Source: Methylomonas sp.
Lineage (GTDB): Bacteria; Pseudomonadota; Gammaproteobacteria; Methylococcales; Methylomonadaceae
DNA length: 64,000 nucleotides
Assembly: GCF_023228165.1 (NCBI RefSeq)
Contig: NZ_JALOBS010000023.1
Coordinates: 31,469-95,468, forward strand
Reading direction: 5' to 3'
The notes beneath the pieces are model-generated. The model saw only the letters and a list, made by a program, of their open reading frames with translations, was not told the DNA's origin and made no database searches. This document shows, piece after piece, positions 43,228 to 52,407 of the stretch. The translations under genes and the position numbers were made by a program. Numbering within the stretch: position 1 is the first letter of the stretch; every line of letters starts with the position of its first letter.

Positions 43228-44336
43228 ATAGTATAGAAGAAATCATCGATGATTTACGCCAGGGCAAAATGGTTATCATCATGGACGACGAAGATAGGGA
43301 AAACGAAGGCGATTTGTTGATGGCGGCAGCCTTCGTTCGGCCCGAAGACATTAATTTCATGACTAAATATGGCCGGGGGTTGATCTGTCTGACCTTGACC
43401 CGCGAGCGCTGCCAACAACTGCGCCTGCCGTTGATGGTCAGCGACAATCAAACCCCGTATACCACTAATTTTACCGTGTCGATTGAAGCCGCCGAAGGGG
43501 TTACTACCGGTATTTCCGCGGCCGACCGTGCGCTGACCGTTAAAGCGGCAGTCTCCAGGGATGCCCAACCCACCGATTTGGTACAGCCTGGCCACATTTT
43601 TCCGATAATGGCGCAGGCCGGAGGTGTGTTGAACCGGGCGGGGCACACCGAAGCAGGATGCGACTTGGCCCGCTTGGCCGGCGTGGAACCGGCGGCCGTG
43701 ATTGTCGAGATTTTAAACGACGACGGTACCATGGCCCGACGTCCGGACTTGGAGAAACTTGCCGAGCAACATGGCCTTAAAATCGGCACCATTGCCGATT
43801 TGATCCATTACCGCATCAAGCACGAAAACACGTTGGAAAGAATCAGCGAATGCAGCTATCCCACCGAATTCGGCGAGTTCAGGTTATACGCTTATCAAGA
43901 CCGCAATGATGACAACGTGCATCTGGCCTTGGTGATGGGCGATGTGGCGGGCGACGAGCCCGTACTGGTCAGGGTGCATGCCCGGAATCTGGTAGACGAC
44001 TTGTTCTTCTCGCAACGCAGCGATTGCAGCGTGCCGGTGCGTGAAGCTATGAAAAAAATTGCCGAAGCCGGTTGCGGTGTGCTGGTGGTGATTCGCCAGA
44101 AAGAAGATAACAAGGCGTTGGTGGAACTGATCCACGCCTATCAAATGCTGGATCATGGCATTAAAAATAGCCGGGATTTAAGCGCCGATGCCGATTGGCG
44201 TACCACCGGAACCGGTTCGCGGATATTGTCCGACTTGGGCGTGCGGCGCTTGAAAGTGATGGGCACGCAGAAAAAATATATCGGTTTGTCGGGTTTCGAT
44301 TTGGAAGTGGTCGAGCATGTCGACGCTGCCGTTTAA
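43224..44336 (+). CDS. ribB: 3,4-dihydroxy-2-butanone-4-phosphate synthase fused to degenerate RibA domain (RibBX type)
   Basis: A 370-residue protein. The RibB half (about 1-200) is intact: MDDEDRENEGDLLMAA, TGISAADRALT and HIFPIMAQAGGVLNRAGHTEAGCDLARL. The second half has the RibA fold, but where GTP cyclohydrolase II needs three zinc Cys and RQEGRGIGL, this has FFSQRSDCS (one Cys) and IRQKEDNKAL. GTP cyclohydrolase II activity is therefore very unlikely; the arrangement fits the known RibBX variant of Proteobacteria. A separate ribA should lie elsewhere. Confidence 0.93.
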   Translation: MNSIEEIIDDLRQGKMVIIMDDEDRENEGDLLMAAAFVRPEDINFMTKYGRGLICLTLTRERCQQLRLPLMVSDNQTPYTTNFTVSIEAAEGVTTGISAADRALTVKAAVSRDAQPTDLVQPGHIFPIMAQAGGVLNRAGHTEAGCDLARLAGVEPAAVIVEILNDDGTMARRPDLEKLAEQHGLKIGTIADLIHYRIKHENTLERISECSYPTEFGEFRLYAYQDRNDDNVHLALVMGDVAGDEPVLVRVHARNLVDDLFFSQRSDCSVPVREAMKKIAEAGCGVLVVIRQKEDNKALVELIHAYQMLDHGIKNSRDLSADADWRTTGTGSRILSDLGVRRLKVMGTQKKYIGLSGFDLEVVEHVDAAV

Positions 44337-44387
44337 TCGGGCCCGCAAACTCTTAAATTCATTTAAACCATTAACGAAGGTAAACCT

Positions 44388-44864
44388 ATGACAGCAGTCA
44401 CTACTCTGGAAGGTCATTTTTCCGCGCAAGGCGGCAAATTTTGTATCGTCTCCTCGCGTTTCAACAGCTTTATTGTCGAACAGCTGGAAGCGGGCGCCAT
44501 TGATACCTTGGTGCGTCATGGCGCCGACAAGAACGAAATTACCTTGGTGAAAGCCCCGGGAGCGTTCGAATTGCCGATGGTGGTGCAACGCATCGCCGCC
44601 AGCAAGAAATACCATGCGATTATTGCTCTGGGTGCGGTGATTCGCGGCGGTACGCCGCACTTCGAATATGTGGCCGGTGAATGCGTCAAAGGTATCGCGC
44701 ATGTGGCATTGCAATATGATATTCCGGTCAGTTTCGGGGTGTTGACCGTGGACAGCATCGAACAAGCCATCGAGCGTGCCGGTACCAAGGCCGGCAATAA
44801 AGGTGCTGAAGCGGCTTTATCCGCTATTGAAATGGTCAGTCTGTTCAACACAATGGACGTTTAA
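44388..44864 (+). CDS. ribH: 6,7-dimethyl-8-ribityllumazine synthase
   Basis: A 158-residue enzyme that joins the RibB product with the pyrimidine from RibD and forms cages. KAPGAFELPMVVQRI, GAVIRGGTPHFEYVAGE with the catalytic His, and VPVSFGVLTVDS-like ending are clear. Its stop overlaps the nusB start by one base. Confidence 0.97.
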   Translation: MTAVTTLEGHFSAQGGKFCIVSSRFNSFIVEQLEAGAIDTLVRHGADKNEITLVKAPGAFELPMVVQRIAASKKYHAIIALGAVIRGGTPHFEYVAGECVKGIAHVALQYDIPVSFGVLTVDSIEQAIERAGTKAGNKGAEAALSAIEMVSLFNTMDV

Positions 44865-45307
44865 TGAGTCAAGCAAAAACCAATGCCCGCAAATGTGCCG
44901 TTCAAGCCTTGTACCAGTGGCAGATGAGCGGCGAAAGTCTGACGCGTATCGAAACCTATTTTCTGGAAGAAGAGCACTTAAAAGGTGCGCAAAAAACTTA
45001 TTTCAACGAGTTGTTTCACGGCGTTCCCAAACAACTGGCGACTATCGATGCTGCGTTGGCGGAATTTGTCGATCGGCCGGTGGAAAAAATCGATCCTGTC
45101 GAGCGGGCCATATTGCGTATTGGTGCTTATGAATTGATCAACCGGCTGGAGACGCCATACAAGGTCATCATTAACGAGGGCGTCAATCTGGCAAAGGATT
45201 TCGGCGCGGAAGGCAGTCACAAATACGTGAACGGCATACTCGATAAGGTGTCGCACAAACATCGTGCCGTCGAAATTGCCGCCAGACAGGCCAAGTCGCA
45301 AAACTGA
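44864..45307 (+). CDS. nusB: Transcription antitermination protein NusB
   Basis: A 147-residue all-helical RNA-binding protein that joins NusE on boxA RNA for rRNA antitermination. ARKCAVQALYQWQMSG, then VDRPVEKIDPVERAILRIGAYEL and INEGVNLAKDFGAEGSHKYVNGILDKV are typical. It overlaps ribH and thiL by one base each. Confidence 0.97.
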   Translation: MSQAKTNARKCAVQALYQWQMSGESLTRIETYFLEEEHLKGAQKTYFNELFHGVPKQLATIDAALAEFVDRPVEKIDPVERAILRIGAYELINRLETPYKVIINEGVNLAKDFGAEGSHKYVNGILDKVSHKHRAVEIAARQAKSQN

Positions 45308-46242
45308 TGGCTTTGGCCGAATTTGATTTGATTAAGCGCTATTTTGCGGTGCATGCGCCGCAGCATCCGTTTAATTGGCTGGGTATCGGCGACGATTGTG
45401 CCTTACTGAATCCGCCAGCCGATTATCAATTAGCCGTCACCACCGACACCATGGTGGAAAACGTGCATTTCTTTGCCGATGCGGATCCCTATTTTTTAGG
45501 ACACAAATTGCTGGCGGTCAACTTAAGCGATTTGGCGGCCATGGGCGCGGAACCGTTTGCGGTGACCTTGGCTTTAACGTTGCCCATAGTGGATGAAACT
45601 TGGCTGCAAGCCTTTGCTGCAGGGTTCATTGGTTTAGCTCAACAACACCATGTCGATCTGATCGGTGGCGACACCACCTCGGGGCCCTTGACCTTAACGG
45701 TGCAAGCCATGGGTGTGGTACCGAGAGGCGGGGCGCTGTTGCGTTCCAACGCGAAAGTCGGTGATCTGATTTTCGTGACCGGCCAATTGGGCAACGCCGG
45801 CTTGGGTTTGAAAGTCACGCATGGCTATGTCTGTGATGATCCGCAATTGCCGTTACGCTGTTTTAATCAGCCAGAGCCGCGTGTTGCCGAAGGCATCTTG
45901 CTGCGCGAGGTGGCGCACGCCTGTATCGATATTTCCGATGGATTGGGCTCCGATTTGAGGCATATTTTGGAGCAAAGCAAAGTCGGCGCCTGTTTGGACT
46001 GGGAGCGATTGCCAATGTCCGCTCAGGTACGTCAATACATCGAAATTTCCGGCGATTGGCCAATGCCGCTCACGGCCGGGGATGATTACGAATTATGTTT
46101 CACCCTTCCCGCCGAGTCAGTTCCACAATTACCCGAAGGCTGCCACTACGTCGGGGTGATCGAGGCGGAGCCGGGCTTGCGGATTGTCCGGGCCGGTAAA
46201 ATCGAAACATTCGAGGCAAAAGGTTTTGAGCATTTTTCTTAG
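45307..46242 (+). CDS. thiL: Thiamine-monophosphate kinase
   Basis: A 311-residue ATP-dependent kinase that makes thiamine pyrophosphate. The metal-binding GIGDDCALL, TTDTMVENVHF, LAVNLSDLAAMGAEP, GGDTTSG and the C-terminal CIDISDGLGSDL and TAGDDYELCF motifs are all present. It is the seventh gene of the nrdR-ribD operon. Confidence 0.97.
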   Translation: MALAEFDLIKRYFAVHAPQHPFNWLGIGDDCALLNPPADYQLAVTTDTMVENVHFFADADPYFLGHKLLAVNLSDLAAMGAEPFAVTLALTLPIVDETWLQAFAAGFIGLAQQHHVDLIGGDTTSGPLTLTVQAMGVVPRGGALLRSNAKVGDLIFVTGQLGNAGLGLKVTHGYVCDDPQLPLRCFNQPEPRVAEGILLREVAHACIDISDGLGSDLRHILEQSKVGACLDWERLPMSAQVRQYIEISGDWPMPLTAGDDYELCFTLPAESVPQLPEGCHYVGVIEAEPGLRIVRAGKIETFEAKGFEHFS

Positions 46243-46723
46243 AGACTCCTACGGCAATAGCCGCTTGACTGCGCTACAAATCATCAAAGACCCGATTCTG
46301 TTGTTGGCTTTCGGTTTTGGTTCCGGCTTAAGCAGGAAAATGCCGGGTACCCTGGGTACGCTTGCGGCCGTACCCATCTATCTGCTATTGATACAAGGTC
46401 CTGAGTGGGTTTATTTAGCCGGTACGATAACCAGTATATTGGCCGGCATAACGATTTGCGATAAGGCGGCGCAAAAATTACAGGTACATGATTACGGCGG
46501 CATTGTTTGGGATGAAATCGCCGGGTTTTTGATCACCATGTGCTGGCTGCCTTTTTCCTGGCAAAGTTTGCTGGCGGGCTTTGCTTTGTTCAGATTCTTC
46601 GATATCGTCAAACCCTGGCCCATCAAATGGTTTGATCAGCATGTCGAAGGCGGCTTTGGCATTATGCTGGATGATGTGGTGGCGGGTCTGTTTGCAGCGG
46701 CCGTGATGCGGCTTTGGTTTTAG
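46226..46723 (+). CDS. pgpA: Phosphatidylglycerophosphatase A
   Basis: A membrane enzyme of about 165 residues that removes phosphate from phosphatidylglycerophosphate. LAFGFGSGLSRKMPGTLGTLAA, VHDYGGIVWDEIAGFLITM with conserved Asp/Glu, and KPWPIKWFDQHVEGGFGIMLDDVVAGL agree with E. coli PgpA. There is no ATG before the conserved part; a TTG at 46226 with GAGG nine bases upstream, overlapping thiL, is the best start, but TTG 46265 is also possible. Confidence 0.9.
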   Translation: MSIFLRDSYGNSRLTALQIIKDPILLLAFGFGSGLSRKMPGTLGTLAAVPIYLLLIQGPEWVYLAGTITSILAGITICDKAAQKLQVHDYGGIVWDEIAGFLITMCWLPFSWQSLLAGFALFRFFDIVKPWPIKWFDQHVEGGFGIMLDDVVAGLFAAAVMRLWF

Positions 46724-46888
46724 CCTTCGCTTATTCGCTGGTCGAGGCCTGTTTTTTCCAGGTTCTATTTTTATCGGGTAAATAAGTCAAAAAAAATTTT
46801 TGAATTAACTCATATTTTTTTGTTACTAACCTTGATTAATCATGCTTGTTGATAATTGACCTGTTTTGAAAATACCGGATAGAATCCG

Positions 46889-46914
46889 CCAACCCTGATG
46901 CGATTTGGGGTTGG
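46889..46914. terminator. 7-bp hairpin upstream of the GlcG/HbpS gene
   Basis: CCAACCC and GGGTTGG pair around a 12-base loop and are followed by ATTTTA on the plus strand. It may end the nrdR-pgpA transcript or sit in the leader of the next gene. The T tract is short. The rest of the 46724-46981 gap is A/T-rich with no other recognisable feature. Confidence 0.4.
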
Positions 46915-46981
46915 ATTTTATGTATAGGGACTGAGTTGTTAAATAAAAGCATGCATAAAAATAACCAGAGGAAGAATAAAA

Positions 46982-47758
46982 ATGAAAAAATCAATCGTAA
47001 ATTTGGCGCTATTAGGCGGTTTAGCGGCAGCATCGAATCCGGCCTTTGCTGATTCGGATCATTCAAAAAAAACACATTCGGCATCTTCGCATTGCGCGGC
47101 CTTGCCAAACCATGCCGCTTTGAAAGCGGCTTTAACCGCTGCCAGAACAGCCGCGAACGGCGGTTTCGATTTGGATATGTGGGGCACCATCGTGGATAGG
47201 GACGGTGTCGTTTGCGCGGTGGCATTTACCGGCGGAGACCGGGGAGACCAGTGGCCCGGTAGTCGGGTAATTTCCGCGCAAAAAGCGAATACAGCGAACG
47301 CCTTTAGCCTTCCGGGGCTTGCGTTGTCTACCGCGAATTTGTACAGCGCCACTCAACCCGGAGGGAGTTTGTTCGGCCTGCAATTCAGTAACCCGGTCGA
47401 TACCGGGGCCGCCTATAAAGGACCTTCTAAGAATTACGGCCAACGTAATGACCCTTTAGTAGGAGAAAAAATAGGTGGTGTTAATGTATTTGGCGGCGGT
47501 CTGGCGCTCTATGACGCTTCCGGAAAGCTGTTGGGCGCCCTCGGCGTCAGCGGCGATTCTTCCTGCGCTGATCACAATATAGCCTGGAGAACCAGAACTG
47601 CATTAGGTCTGGATCATATTCCCGGCGGCGTAGGTCCCGGTGGTACGGACGGTATCGACTACGAGCAAACCAGTGGTTGGGCGCATCCGCTTTGTGCCGT
47701 TGGCGGCGAAGATGAAATAGCTGTAGAGATTGGCGCGGGCGGCCCGGCGGTTCCGTAA
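46982..47758 (+). CDS. Secreted GlcG/HbpS-domain protein
   Basis: A 258-residue exported protein (signal peptide ends about AFA-DSD). A GlcG/HbpS-like domain starts about residue 38 (HAALKAALTAARTAANGGFDLDMWGTIVDRDGVVCAVAF) and includes SAQKANTANAF and FGGGLALYDASGKLLGALGVSGDSSCADHN. HbpS binds haem and some members modify cofactors. The Cys pair (C37/C77 region and late Cys) could form disulfides. Preceded by a good AGAGGAAG site. Function unresolved. Confidence 0.85.
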   Translation: MKKSIVNLALLGGLAAASNPAFADSDHSKKTHSASSHCAALPNHAALKAALTAARTAANGGFDLDMWGTIVDRDGVVCAVAFTGGDRGDQWPGSRVISAQKANTANAFSLPGLALSTANLYSATQPGGSLFGLQFSNPVDTGAAYKGPSKNYGQRNDPLVGEKIGGVNVFGGGLALYDASGKLLGALGVSGDSSCADHNIAWRTRTALGLDHIPGGVGPGGTDGIDYEQTSGWAHPLCAVGGEDEIAVEIGAGGPAVP

Positions 47759-47889
47759 AGAATCGATTTTTGGAGAGGTTCCTCTCCGCGGATATGACAC
47801 TACTTAGAACGGGGCGCTTAGAAAGGTTGTCTTAAGTGGCCATTTTATATTCAGCCCTTTTCAGCTAAACAATATTACGCCTAAACCTC

Positions 47890-48147
47890 ATGAAATTAAT
47901 GCTGCAAATCGCTTTTGGAGTTTTTTTGGGGACTTTAGGGGCGCAGCTTGTCGTCGATATCTGCCACACTCGTCAGGATCAGCGAGCTAAACAGCTCGCT
48001 GATCAACGCAACGCCGAACAGGAAAAAGTGCGGCGCGAGCAGGGCGAACGAATTCGGGCTTTATTATTACAAGGGCAGCAAAGCAAGTCATTGGGTGGCG
48101 CTAAAGCGCCTCACGGATTTATACCAGATGATGCGGCTCAGCCCTAG
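47890..48147 (+). CDS. Small membrane protein with charged tail, unknown function
   Basis: An 85-residue protein: one N-terminal helix (MLQIAFGVFLGTLGAQLVV) then a strongly charged, likely coiled helix rich in Arg, Gln and Glu (about 28-60). No family is recognisable. Coding potential is modest, and no clear ribosome site is seen, so it could be spurious, though it is the best frame in a gap of 420 bases. Confidence 0.5.
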   Translation: MKLMLQIAFGVFLGTLGAQLVVDICHTRQDQRAKQLADQRNAEQEKVRREQGERIRALLLQGQQSKSLGGAKAPHGFIPDDAAQP

Positions 48148-48182
48148 GCCGCAGTATGCTTACCTAAGCAGCAAACCGGGTT

Positions 48183-48581
48183 TTATTGGTCGCAAATATG
48201 CTTGGGACTGCCTGATGCATTGGTGGTTTGCGCGGTTTTAGGCAGCATCGGCATCATGTTTTTCATGCCTTCACCGCATTTTTTCATGTCCTGCATAATA
48301 TTGCTTTGAGCGGCTTCCTTGCCAAATGCCAGCGCGCGCGCCATGGCCGCATCGCGCTTTCCCGCCGCGCAAAGGGCTTTGACTTCGCTGTCCAGGGCTT
48401 CGGCTTTTTGTTTAAAAGCCTCCATTTCGGCTTGATCAATGTTAGCCATACAATTTTGCATGCTTTTTGCCTGTTGCATCATCTGTTGCATTTGCGCCTC
48501 TGTCATTGGCATACCACCCATGTTCTGAGCCGAGGCGGTAATGGGCATTAGTAACAAGCCAACGAGTAAGTGTTTTTTCAT
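48183..48581 (-). CDS. Met-rich secreted protein of unknown function
   Basis: A 132-residue exported protein (signal ends about ASA-QNM). The mature part begins with a Met/Gln-rich helix (MGGMPMTEAQMQQMMQQ), which could bind copper through Met residues, and has three Cys (NCMAN, LCAAG, KKCGEG). No named family. It is followed by the tolC-like gene's downstream side on the same strand, about 34 bases after its stop, so both are probably co-transcribed. Confidence 0.8.
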   Translation of the reverse strand: MKKHLLVGLLLMPITASAQNMGGMPMTEAQMQQMMQQAKSMQNCMANIDQAEMEAFKQKAEALDSEVKALCAAGKRDAAMARALAFGKEAAQSNIMQDMKKCGEGMKNMMPMLPKTAQTTNASGSPKHICDQ

Positions 48582-48614
48582 GATTTCCCTCGTAAATGAT
48601 TTGATGGTTTAAGG

Positions 48615-49931
48615 TTAATTTTGCAGATATTGATTAATGATTACTAAATCGTCTTCGCTCAAATTGCCGGCAGCTTGTTTCAGCTTTATGCCGCTAATCA
48701 GATAGTCGTAACGGCCTCGGGCGTAGTCGCTTTTGGCTCTATATAGGTCGCGTTGAATGGCCAGCACATCGACCATGGTTCGCGTGCCTACTTCCAAGCC
48801 GGCTTCCGCTGCTTCAACCGCCAAGGCGCCGGATTCAGTGGTGGATTTGAGGGCTTGTACTTGATCGATACTGGCGATGACACCCCGGTAGGCATCTTTT
48901 ACTTCGCGGTTAACGCTACGTTTCACTTTGACCAGGTCTTCTTTAGCTTGTTCGAACTCATATTGGGCCTGGCGGGTACGAGAAACCGTGCCGCCACCTT
49001 CGTATAACGGCATGTTGAATTGCAGGCCAAAGCTTTCGTTGTCACCGCGGAAACCGACCTGGTTGCCGTTATCCAATTGTCGGTATTGCGCCACCAGATC
49101 CAACGTGGGGAGGTGTTTTGATTCTTGCAGCTCTATGTTTTTGCGTATGAATTCGGTTTGGTTAATTTGAGAAACAATGGAAAAGTTGTTGCTTTCCGCT
49201 GAGTTGGACCAGGATGCAATATCTTGCGGCTCAGGTGGAATCAGGGGTATGGCTTCCGGTAGTTTCTTTAAGTTAACGTTGTGTAAACCAACGATTTCCT
49301 GGAGTTTTTCCTTGCTGTTATCCAGCTGATTTTCTGCCGCGATAACGGCTGCGCGGGCCCGATCGAAACCGGCTTGCGCCTCATAAACGTCGGTAATGGC
49401 AATGATGCCGACGTCGAAACGTTGTTTAGCCTGTTCCAGTTGTTTTTCAATCGCTTTCTTTTCGGCCTGTACAAACTCCAGGTTATCCTGCGCCGCCAGT
49501 ACATTAAAATAGGCTTCGACGGTTCGAACCATTAAATTTTGTTGCTCGGCTTGAAATTGCGCTTCCGCCTGAGCGATTTTGTTTTCGGCTTGATCCAGTT
49601 GTACCCAGTGCGCCCAATTGAATACCGGTTGTTTCAGGCTGACGGCTAAGGCACTGTCCCAATAGTGTTGCAAGCCTGTACCCGAAATACTGAATCCACC
49701 CCTGATGCTTTGAATGCGTTGGCGATTACTACTCGCGGAAAGCGCTAAATTGGGCAGCATTTGTGCGATGCTCTGCGACTTGACTTCAGCTACAGCAAGC
49801 TGGTTGATGTCACTGCTACGGTATTGAGGATCATTTTGCCGGGCCAACTGATAAATATCCATCAAGTCGTCGGCAAAAGCCAAATTTAATGGTATCAACG
49901 CTAGCCAGAGCGTCGCCAACAGTCTTATCAT
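48615..49931 (-). CDS. tolC: TolC-family outer-membrane efflux/secretion protein
   Basis: A 438-residue outer-membrane channel subunit. After the signal peptide (ends AFA-DDL) come the repeated TolC hairpins: DIYQLARQNDPQYRSSDIN, AEAQFQAEQQNLMVRTVEAYFNVLAAQDNLEF and, in the second half, the corresponding ALAVEAAEAGLEVGTRTMVDVLAIQRDLYRAKSDYARGRYDYL region. I choose ATG 49931; the upstream ATG 49970 would add a nonhomologous stretch. TolC works with many MFP/inner-membrane pumps, none adjacent. Convergence to a Met-rich protein downstream may indicate copper-related export. Confidence 0.92.
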   Translation of the reverse strand: MIRLLATLWLALIPLNLAFADDLMDIYQLARQNDPQYRSSDINQLAVAEVKSQSIAQMLPNLALSASSNRQRIQSIRGGFSISGTGLQHYWDSALAVSLKQPVFNWAHWVQLDQAENKIAQAEAQFQAEQQNLMVRTVEAYFNVLAAQDNLEFVQAEKKAIEKQLEQAKQRFDVGIIAITDVYEAQAGFDRARAAVIAAENQLDNSKEKLQEIVGLHNVNLKKLPEAIPLIPPEPQDIASWSNSAESNNFSIVSQINQTEFIRKNIELQESKHLPTLDLVAQYRQLDNGNQVGFRGDNESFGLQFNMPLYEGGGTVSRTRQAQYEFEQAKEDLVKVKRSVNREVKDAYRGVIASIDQVQALKSTTESGALAVEAAEAGLEVGTRTMVDVLAIQRDLYRAKSDYARGRYDYLISGIKLKQAAGNLSEDDLVIINQYLQN

Positions 49932-50075
49932 TACAATGTCTCGTACGAAGGTGTGAAAATTAAAATGCATTATGGCCTAAAATACAGATACTTCTGCAGC
50001 TTAATTTAAGTCTTGCATAAGGTTAGGCCCTCAGTATCGATTCGTCAAAATAAAAACCCAACTCAAAGAGCTATT

Positions 50076-50957
50076 ATGACCAAAAAAGTTACCAAAGCCG
50101 TTTTTCCTGTTGCCGGTCTTGGCACCCGTTCGCTGCCCGCTACCAAAGCTGTGGCCAAGGAAATGTTGCCTGTTGTCGATAAGCCCTTGATTCAATATGC
50201 AGTTGAAGAGGCCATAGCAGCCGGCATCGACACCATGATTTTTGTTACCGGCCGTAATAAAGATTCTATCCCGAATCATTTCGATAAGTCTTACGAACTG
50301 GAAAAAGAACTGGAAAAAAGCGGTAAAACCGAATTGTTAAAAATGTTGCATGAACTGTTGCCTGCGCATGTGTCTTGCGTATTCGTGCGTCAGGGCCAAG
50401 CTTTGGGCTTGGGGCACGCGGTGCATTGCGCCAAACCCATTGTCGGAGACGAGCCGTTTGCGGTGATTTTGCCGGATGATCTGATTGAGGACGGCAATCG
50501 CGGTTGTATGAAACAAATGGTGGAACTGTTCGAACAGCAACAATGTAGTATTTTGGGCGTCGAGCGGGTCGACCCTAAAGAAACGCATAAATACGGCATT
50601 GTCGAACATAACGAAACCGCGCCTGGCGTGGGCCAGTTGAAATCGATCGTCGAAAAACCCAAACCGGAAGTGGCACCTTCCAATATTGCCGTGGTTGGCC
50701 GCTATGTTTTAACGCCAGCTATTTTCGAGAAAATCGAAACCACCGGTCGCGGTACTGGCGGTGAAATTCAGTTGACCGACGCCATTGCAGCCTTGATGCA
50801 AGATGAACAAGTCTTGTCGTACGAGTTTAAAGGTAACCGATATGATTGCGGCTCCAAATTTGGTTTCTTGCTGGCGAATGTCGAATACGGTTTGTTGCAC
50901 CCGGAAATCAAAGCGGAATTTGCCGATTATCTGAAACAAAGGGTCGAAAAAATCTAA
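50076..50957 (+). CDS. galU: UTP-glucose-1-phosphate uridylyltransferase
   Basis: A 293-residue enzyme making UDP-glucose for polysaccharides, trehalose and lipopolysaccharide. VTKAVFPVAGLGTRSLPATKAVAKEMLPVVDKPLIQYAVEEA carries the nucleotide-binding Gly-rich loop; also RQGQALGLGHAV and TDAIAALMQDEQVLSYEFKGNRYDCG. The start at 50076 is preferred over 50013 by family alignment. Confidence 0.97.
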   Translation: MTKKVTKAVFPVAGLGTRSLPATKAVAKEMLPVVDKPLIQYAVEEAIAAGIDTMIFVTGRNKDSIPNHFDKSYELEKELEKSGKTELLKMLHELLPAHVSCVFVRQGQALGLGHAVHCAKPIVGDEPFAVILPDDLIEDGNRGCMKQMVELFEQQQCSILGVERVDPKETHKYGIVEHNETAPGVGQLKSIVEKPKPEVAPSNIAVVGRYVLTPAIFEKIETTGRGTGGEIQLTDAIAALMQDEQVLSYEFKGNRYDCGSKFGFLLANVEYGLLHPEIKAEFADYLKQRVEKI

Positions 50958-51084
50958 TTTTCATACCCGGATATCGGTCACTGCCGGTATCCGGCCTGAG
51001 TATTTCCACCATAAAAAGAATTTTTCCTATAGCAAACAGGCAGTTGAGCGACCATAATAGCCGGTTTATTTTCTACCGGTTCTT

Positions 51085-52392
51085 ATGAGTCTGCGCTACC
51101 AGATTATTTTTCGCATTCTATTTTCGTCGCTGTGCATTTTGCTGCTCGGGGGCGCTATAGCGATCTGGCAGGCAAGACAGGCGGTCGAAAAAGAAGTCGA
51201 TGCCTCTGTTCATCTGGCTTTGCAACTCATTACCCTCGGCATGGCCGAGACCGCACAAAATGTTGGGGATTTGTCTCGGTTTCGGGCTCTGCGTCAAACT
51301 CGTCATCTGAGCATTCAATTACAAAAACCGGATGGGCAACTGATGCATTTTGCCGGCGAACAGCAACCCAGTCATCCGGAAGATATGCCGCCGGCCTGGT
51401 TTATACGGGCGGTCAAAGGGGATTATCCAAAAGCCGAGCACCAAATCTATACGCAGGACGGTGAGGTACTGACGCTGATCATCGAGCCTCGGCCATTGGA
51501 TGAAATCACCGAAGTCTGGCAAGAAAGCCTGGGTTTTTTTAGCGCACTTTCACTGCTGACCTTATTGAGTTTTTTTGGGGTTAATCTGGTTTTCAATAAG
51601 TCGTTGAAAGCTATCAGCGTTATTGTAGAGGCCTTGCGTATTATCGAAACCGGTCGGTACAAACAGCAGTTGCCGGCGTTTTCTACGGTAGAATTCGACA
51701 ATATCGCTAAAGCCATTAACCACATGACGGTAGAGTTGGAAAAGACCCGCCAGGAAAATAGCGATTTGACCCAGCACTCGTTGGCCATTCAAGAGGAGGA
51801 GCGTCAGCATTTATCGCAGGAATTGCATGACGAATTCGGCCAATCCTTGACCGCCATCAAGGTCATGGCTGTCACGGCGTCCCGGCAAACTGCCGACGTC
51901 GGACAAATTACCGCCACCATCAGCGATATTTGCGATCACTTGACTTTGGTTTTGCGTTCGATGATGCAGCAATTGCACCCGTTGGTGTTAACCGAATTAG
52001 GTTTAAAGGCCACACTGGAAGATATGGTTAATCATTGGTCGGAACGTAATCCCGATCTGAAATTAAATATTATCTGTAGCGATGAAGTGGACGAGCTGCT
52101 GGACAAGAATATTGCCCGGCAAATCTTCAGAGTGATACAGGAATGCCTTACCAACGTAATCCGTCATGCCGACGCGCAACAGGTTTGGATTGAGCTGCGG
52201 TTGCAGGATGCCGAACATAAATTGTATTTGAACGTGACGGACGATGGTCAGGGTTGTGATATGCGTAGCCCTAGCCGGGGTTTTGGTTTGCGCGGCATCA
52301 AGGAACGTATCAAATCATTGGCGGGCGAAGTCGCGTTAAACTCGAGTCCGGGTGCCGGTATGCGCGTTTCGGCCTGGATACCTTTGCCGTGA
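51085..52392 (+). CDS. Orphan sensor histidine kinase, LapD/MoxY-type
   Basis: A 435-residue membrane kinase. Two helices (about 10-30 and 150-170) frame a periplasmic domain of the LapD_MoxY_N kind (VDASVHLALQLITLGMAETAQNVGDLSRF...LSIQLQKPDGQL). A HAMP-like linker follows, then a HisKA_3 box (EEERQHLSQELHDEFGQSL) and an HATPase ending GFGLRGIKERIKSLAG. In methanotrophs MoxY (MxaY) controls methanol oxidation genes with a partner regulator. No response regulator is adjacent, so it is orphan here; the methanol role is only suggested. Confidence 0.88.
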   Translation: MSLRYQIIFRILFSSLCILLLGGAIAIWQARQAVEKEVDASVHLALQLITLGMAETAQNVGDLSRFRALRQTRHLSIQLQKPDGQLMHFAGEQQPSHPEDMPPAWFIRAVKGDYPKAEHQIYTQDGEVLTLIIEPRPLDEITEVWQESLGFFSALSLLTLLSFFGVNLVFNKSLKAISVIVEALRIIETGRYKQQLPAFSTVEFDNIAKAINHMTVELEKTRQENSDLTQHSLAIQEEERQHLSQELHDEFGQSLTAIKVMAVTASRQTADVGQITATISDICDHLTLVLRSMMQQLHPLVLTELGLKATLEDMVNHWSERNPDLKLNIICSDEVDELLDKNIARQIFRVIQECLTNVIRHADAQQVWIELRLQDAEHKLYLNVTDDGQGCDMRSPSRGFGLRGIKERIKSLAGEVALNSSPGAGMRVSAWIPLP

Positions 52393-52407
52393 TGGATAAC
52401 AGTTTAC

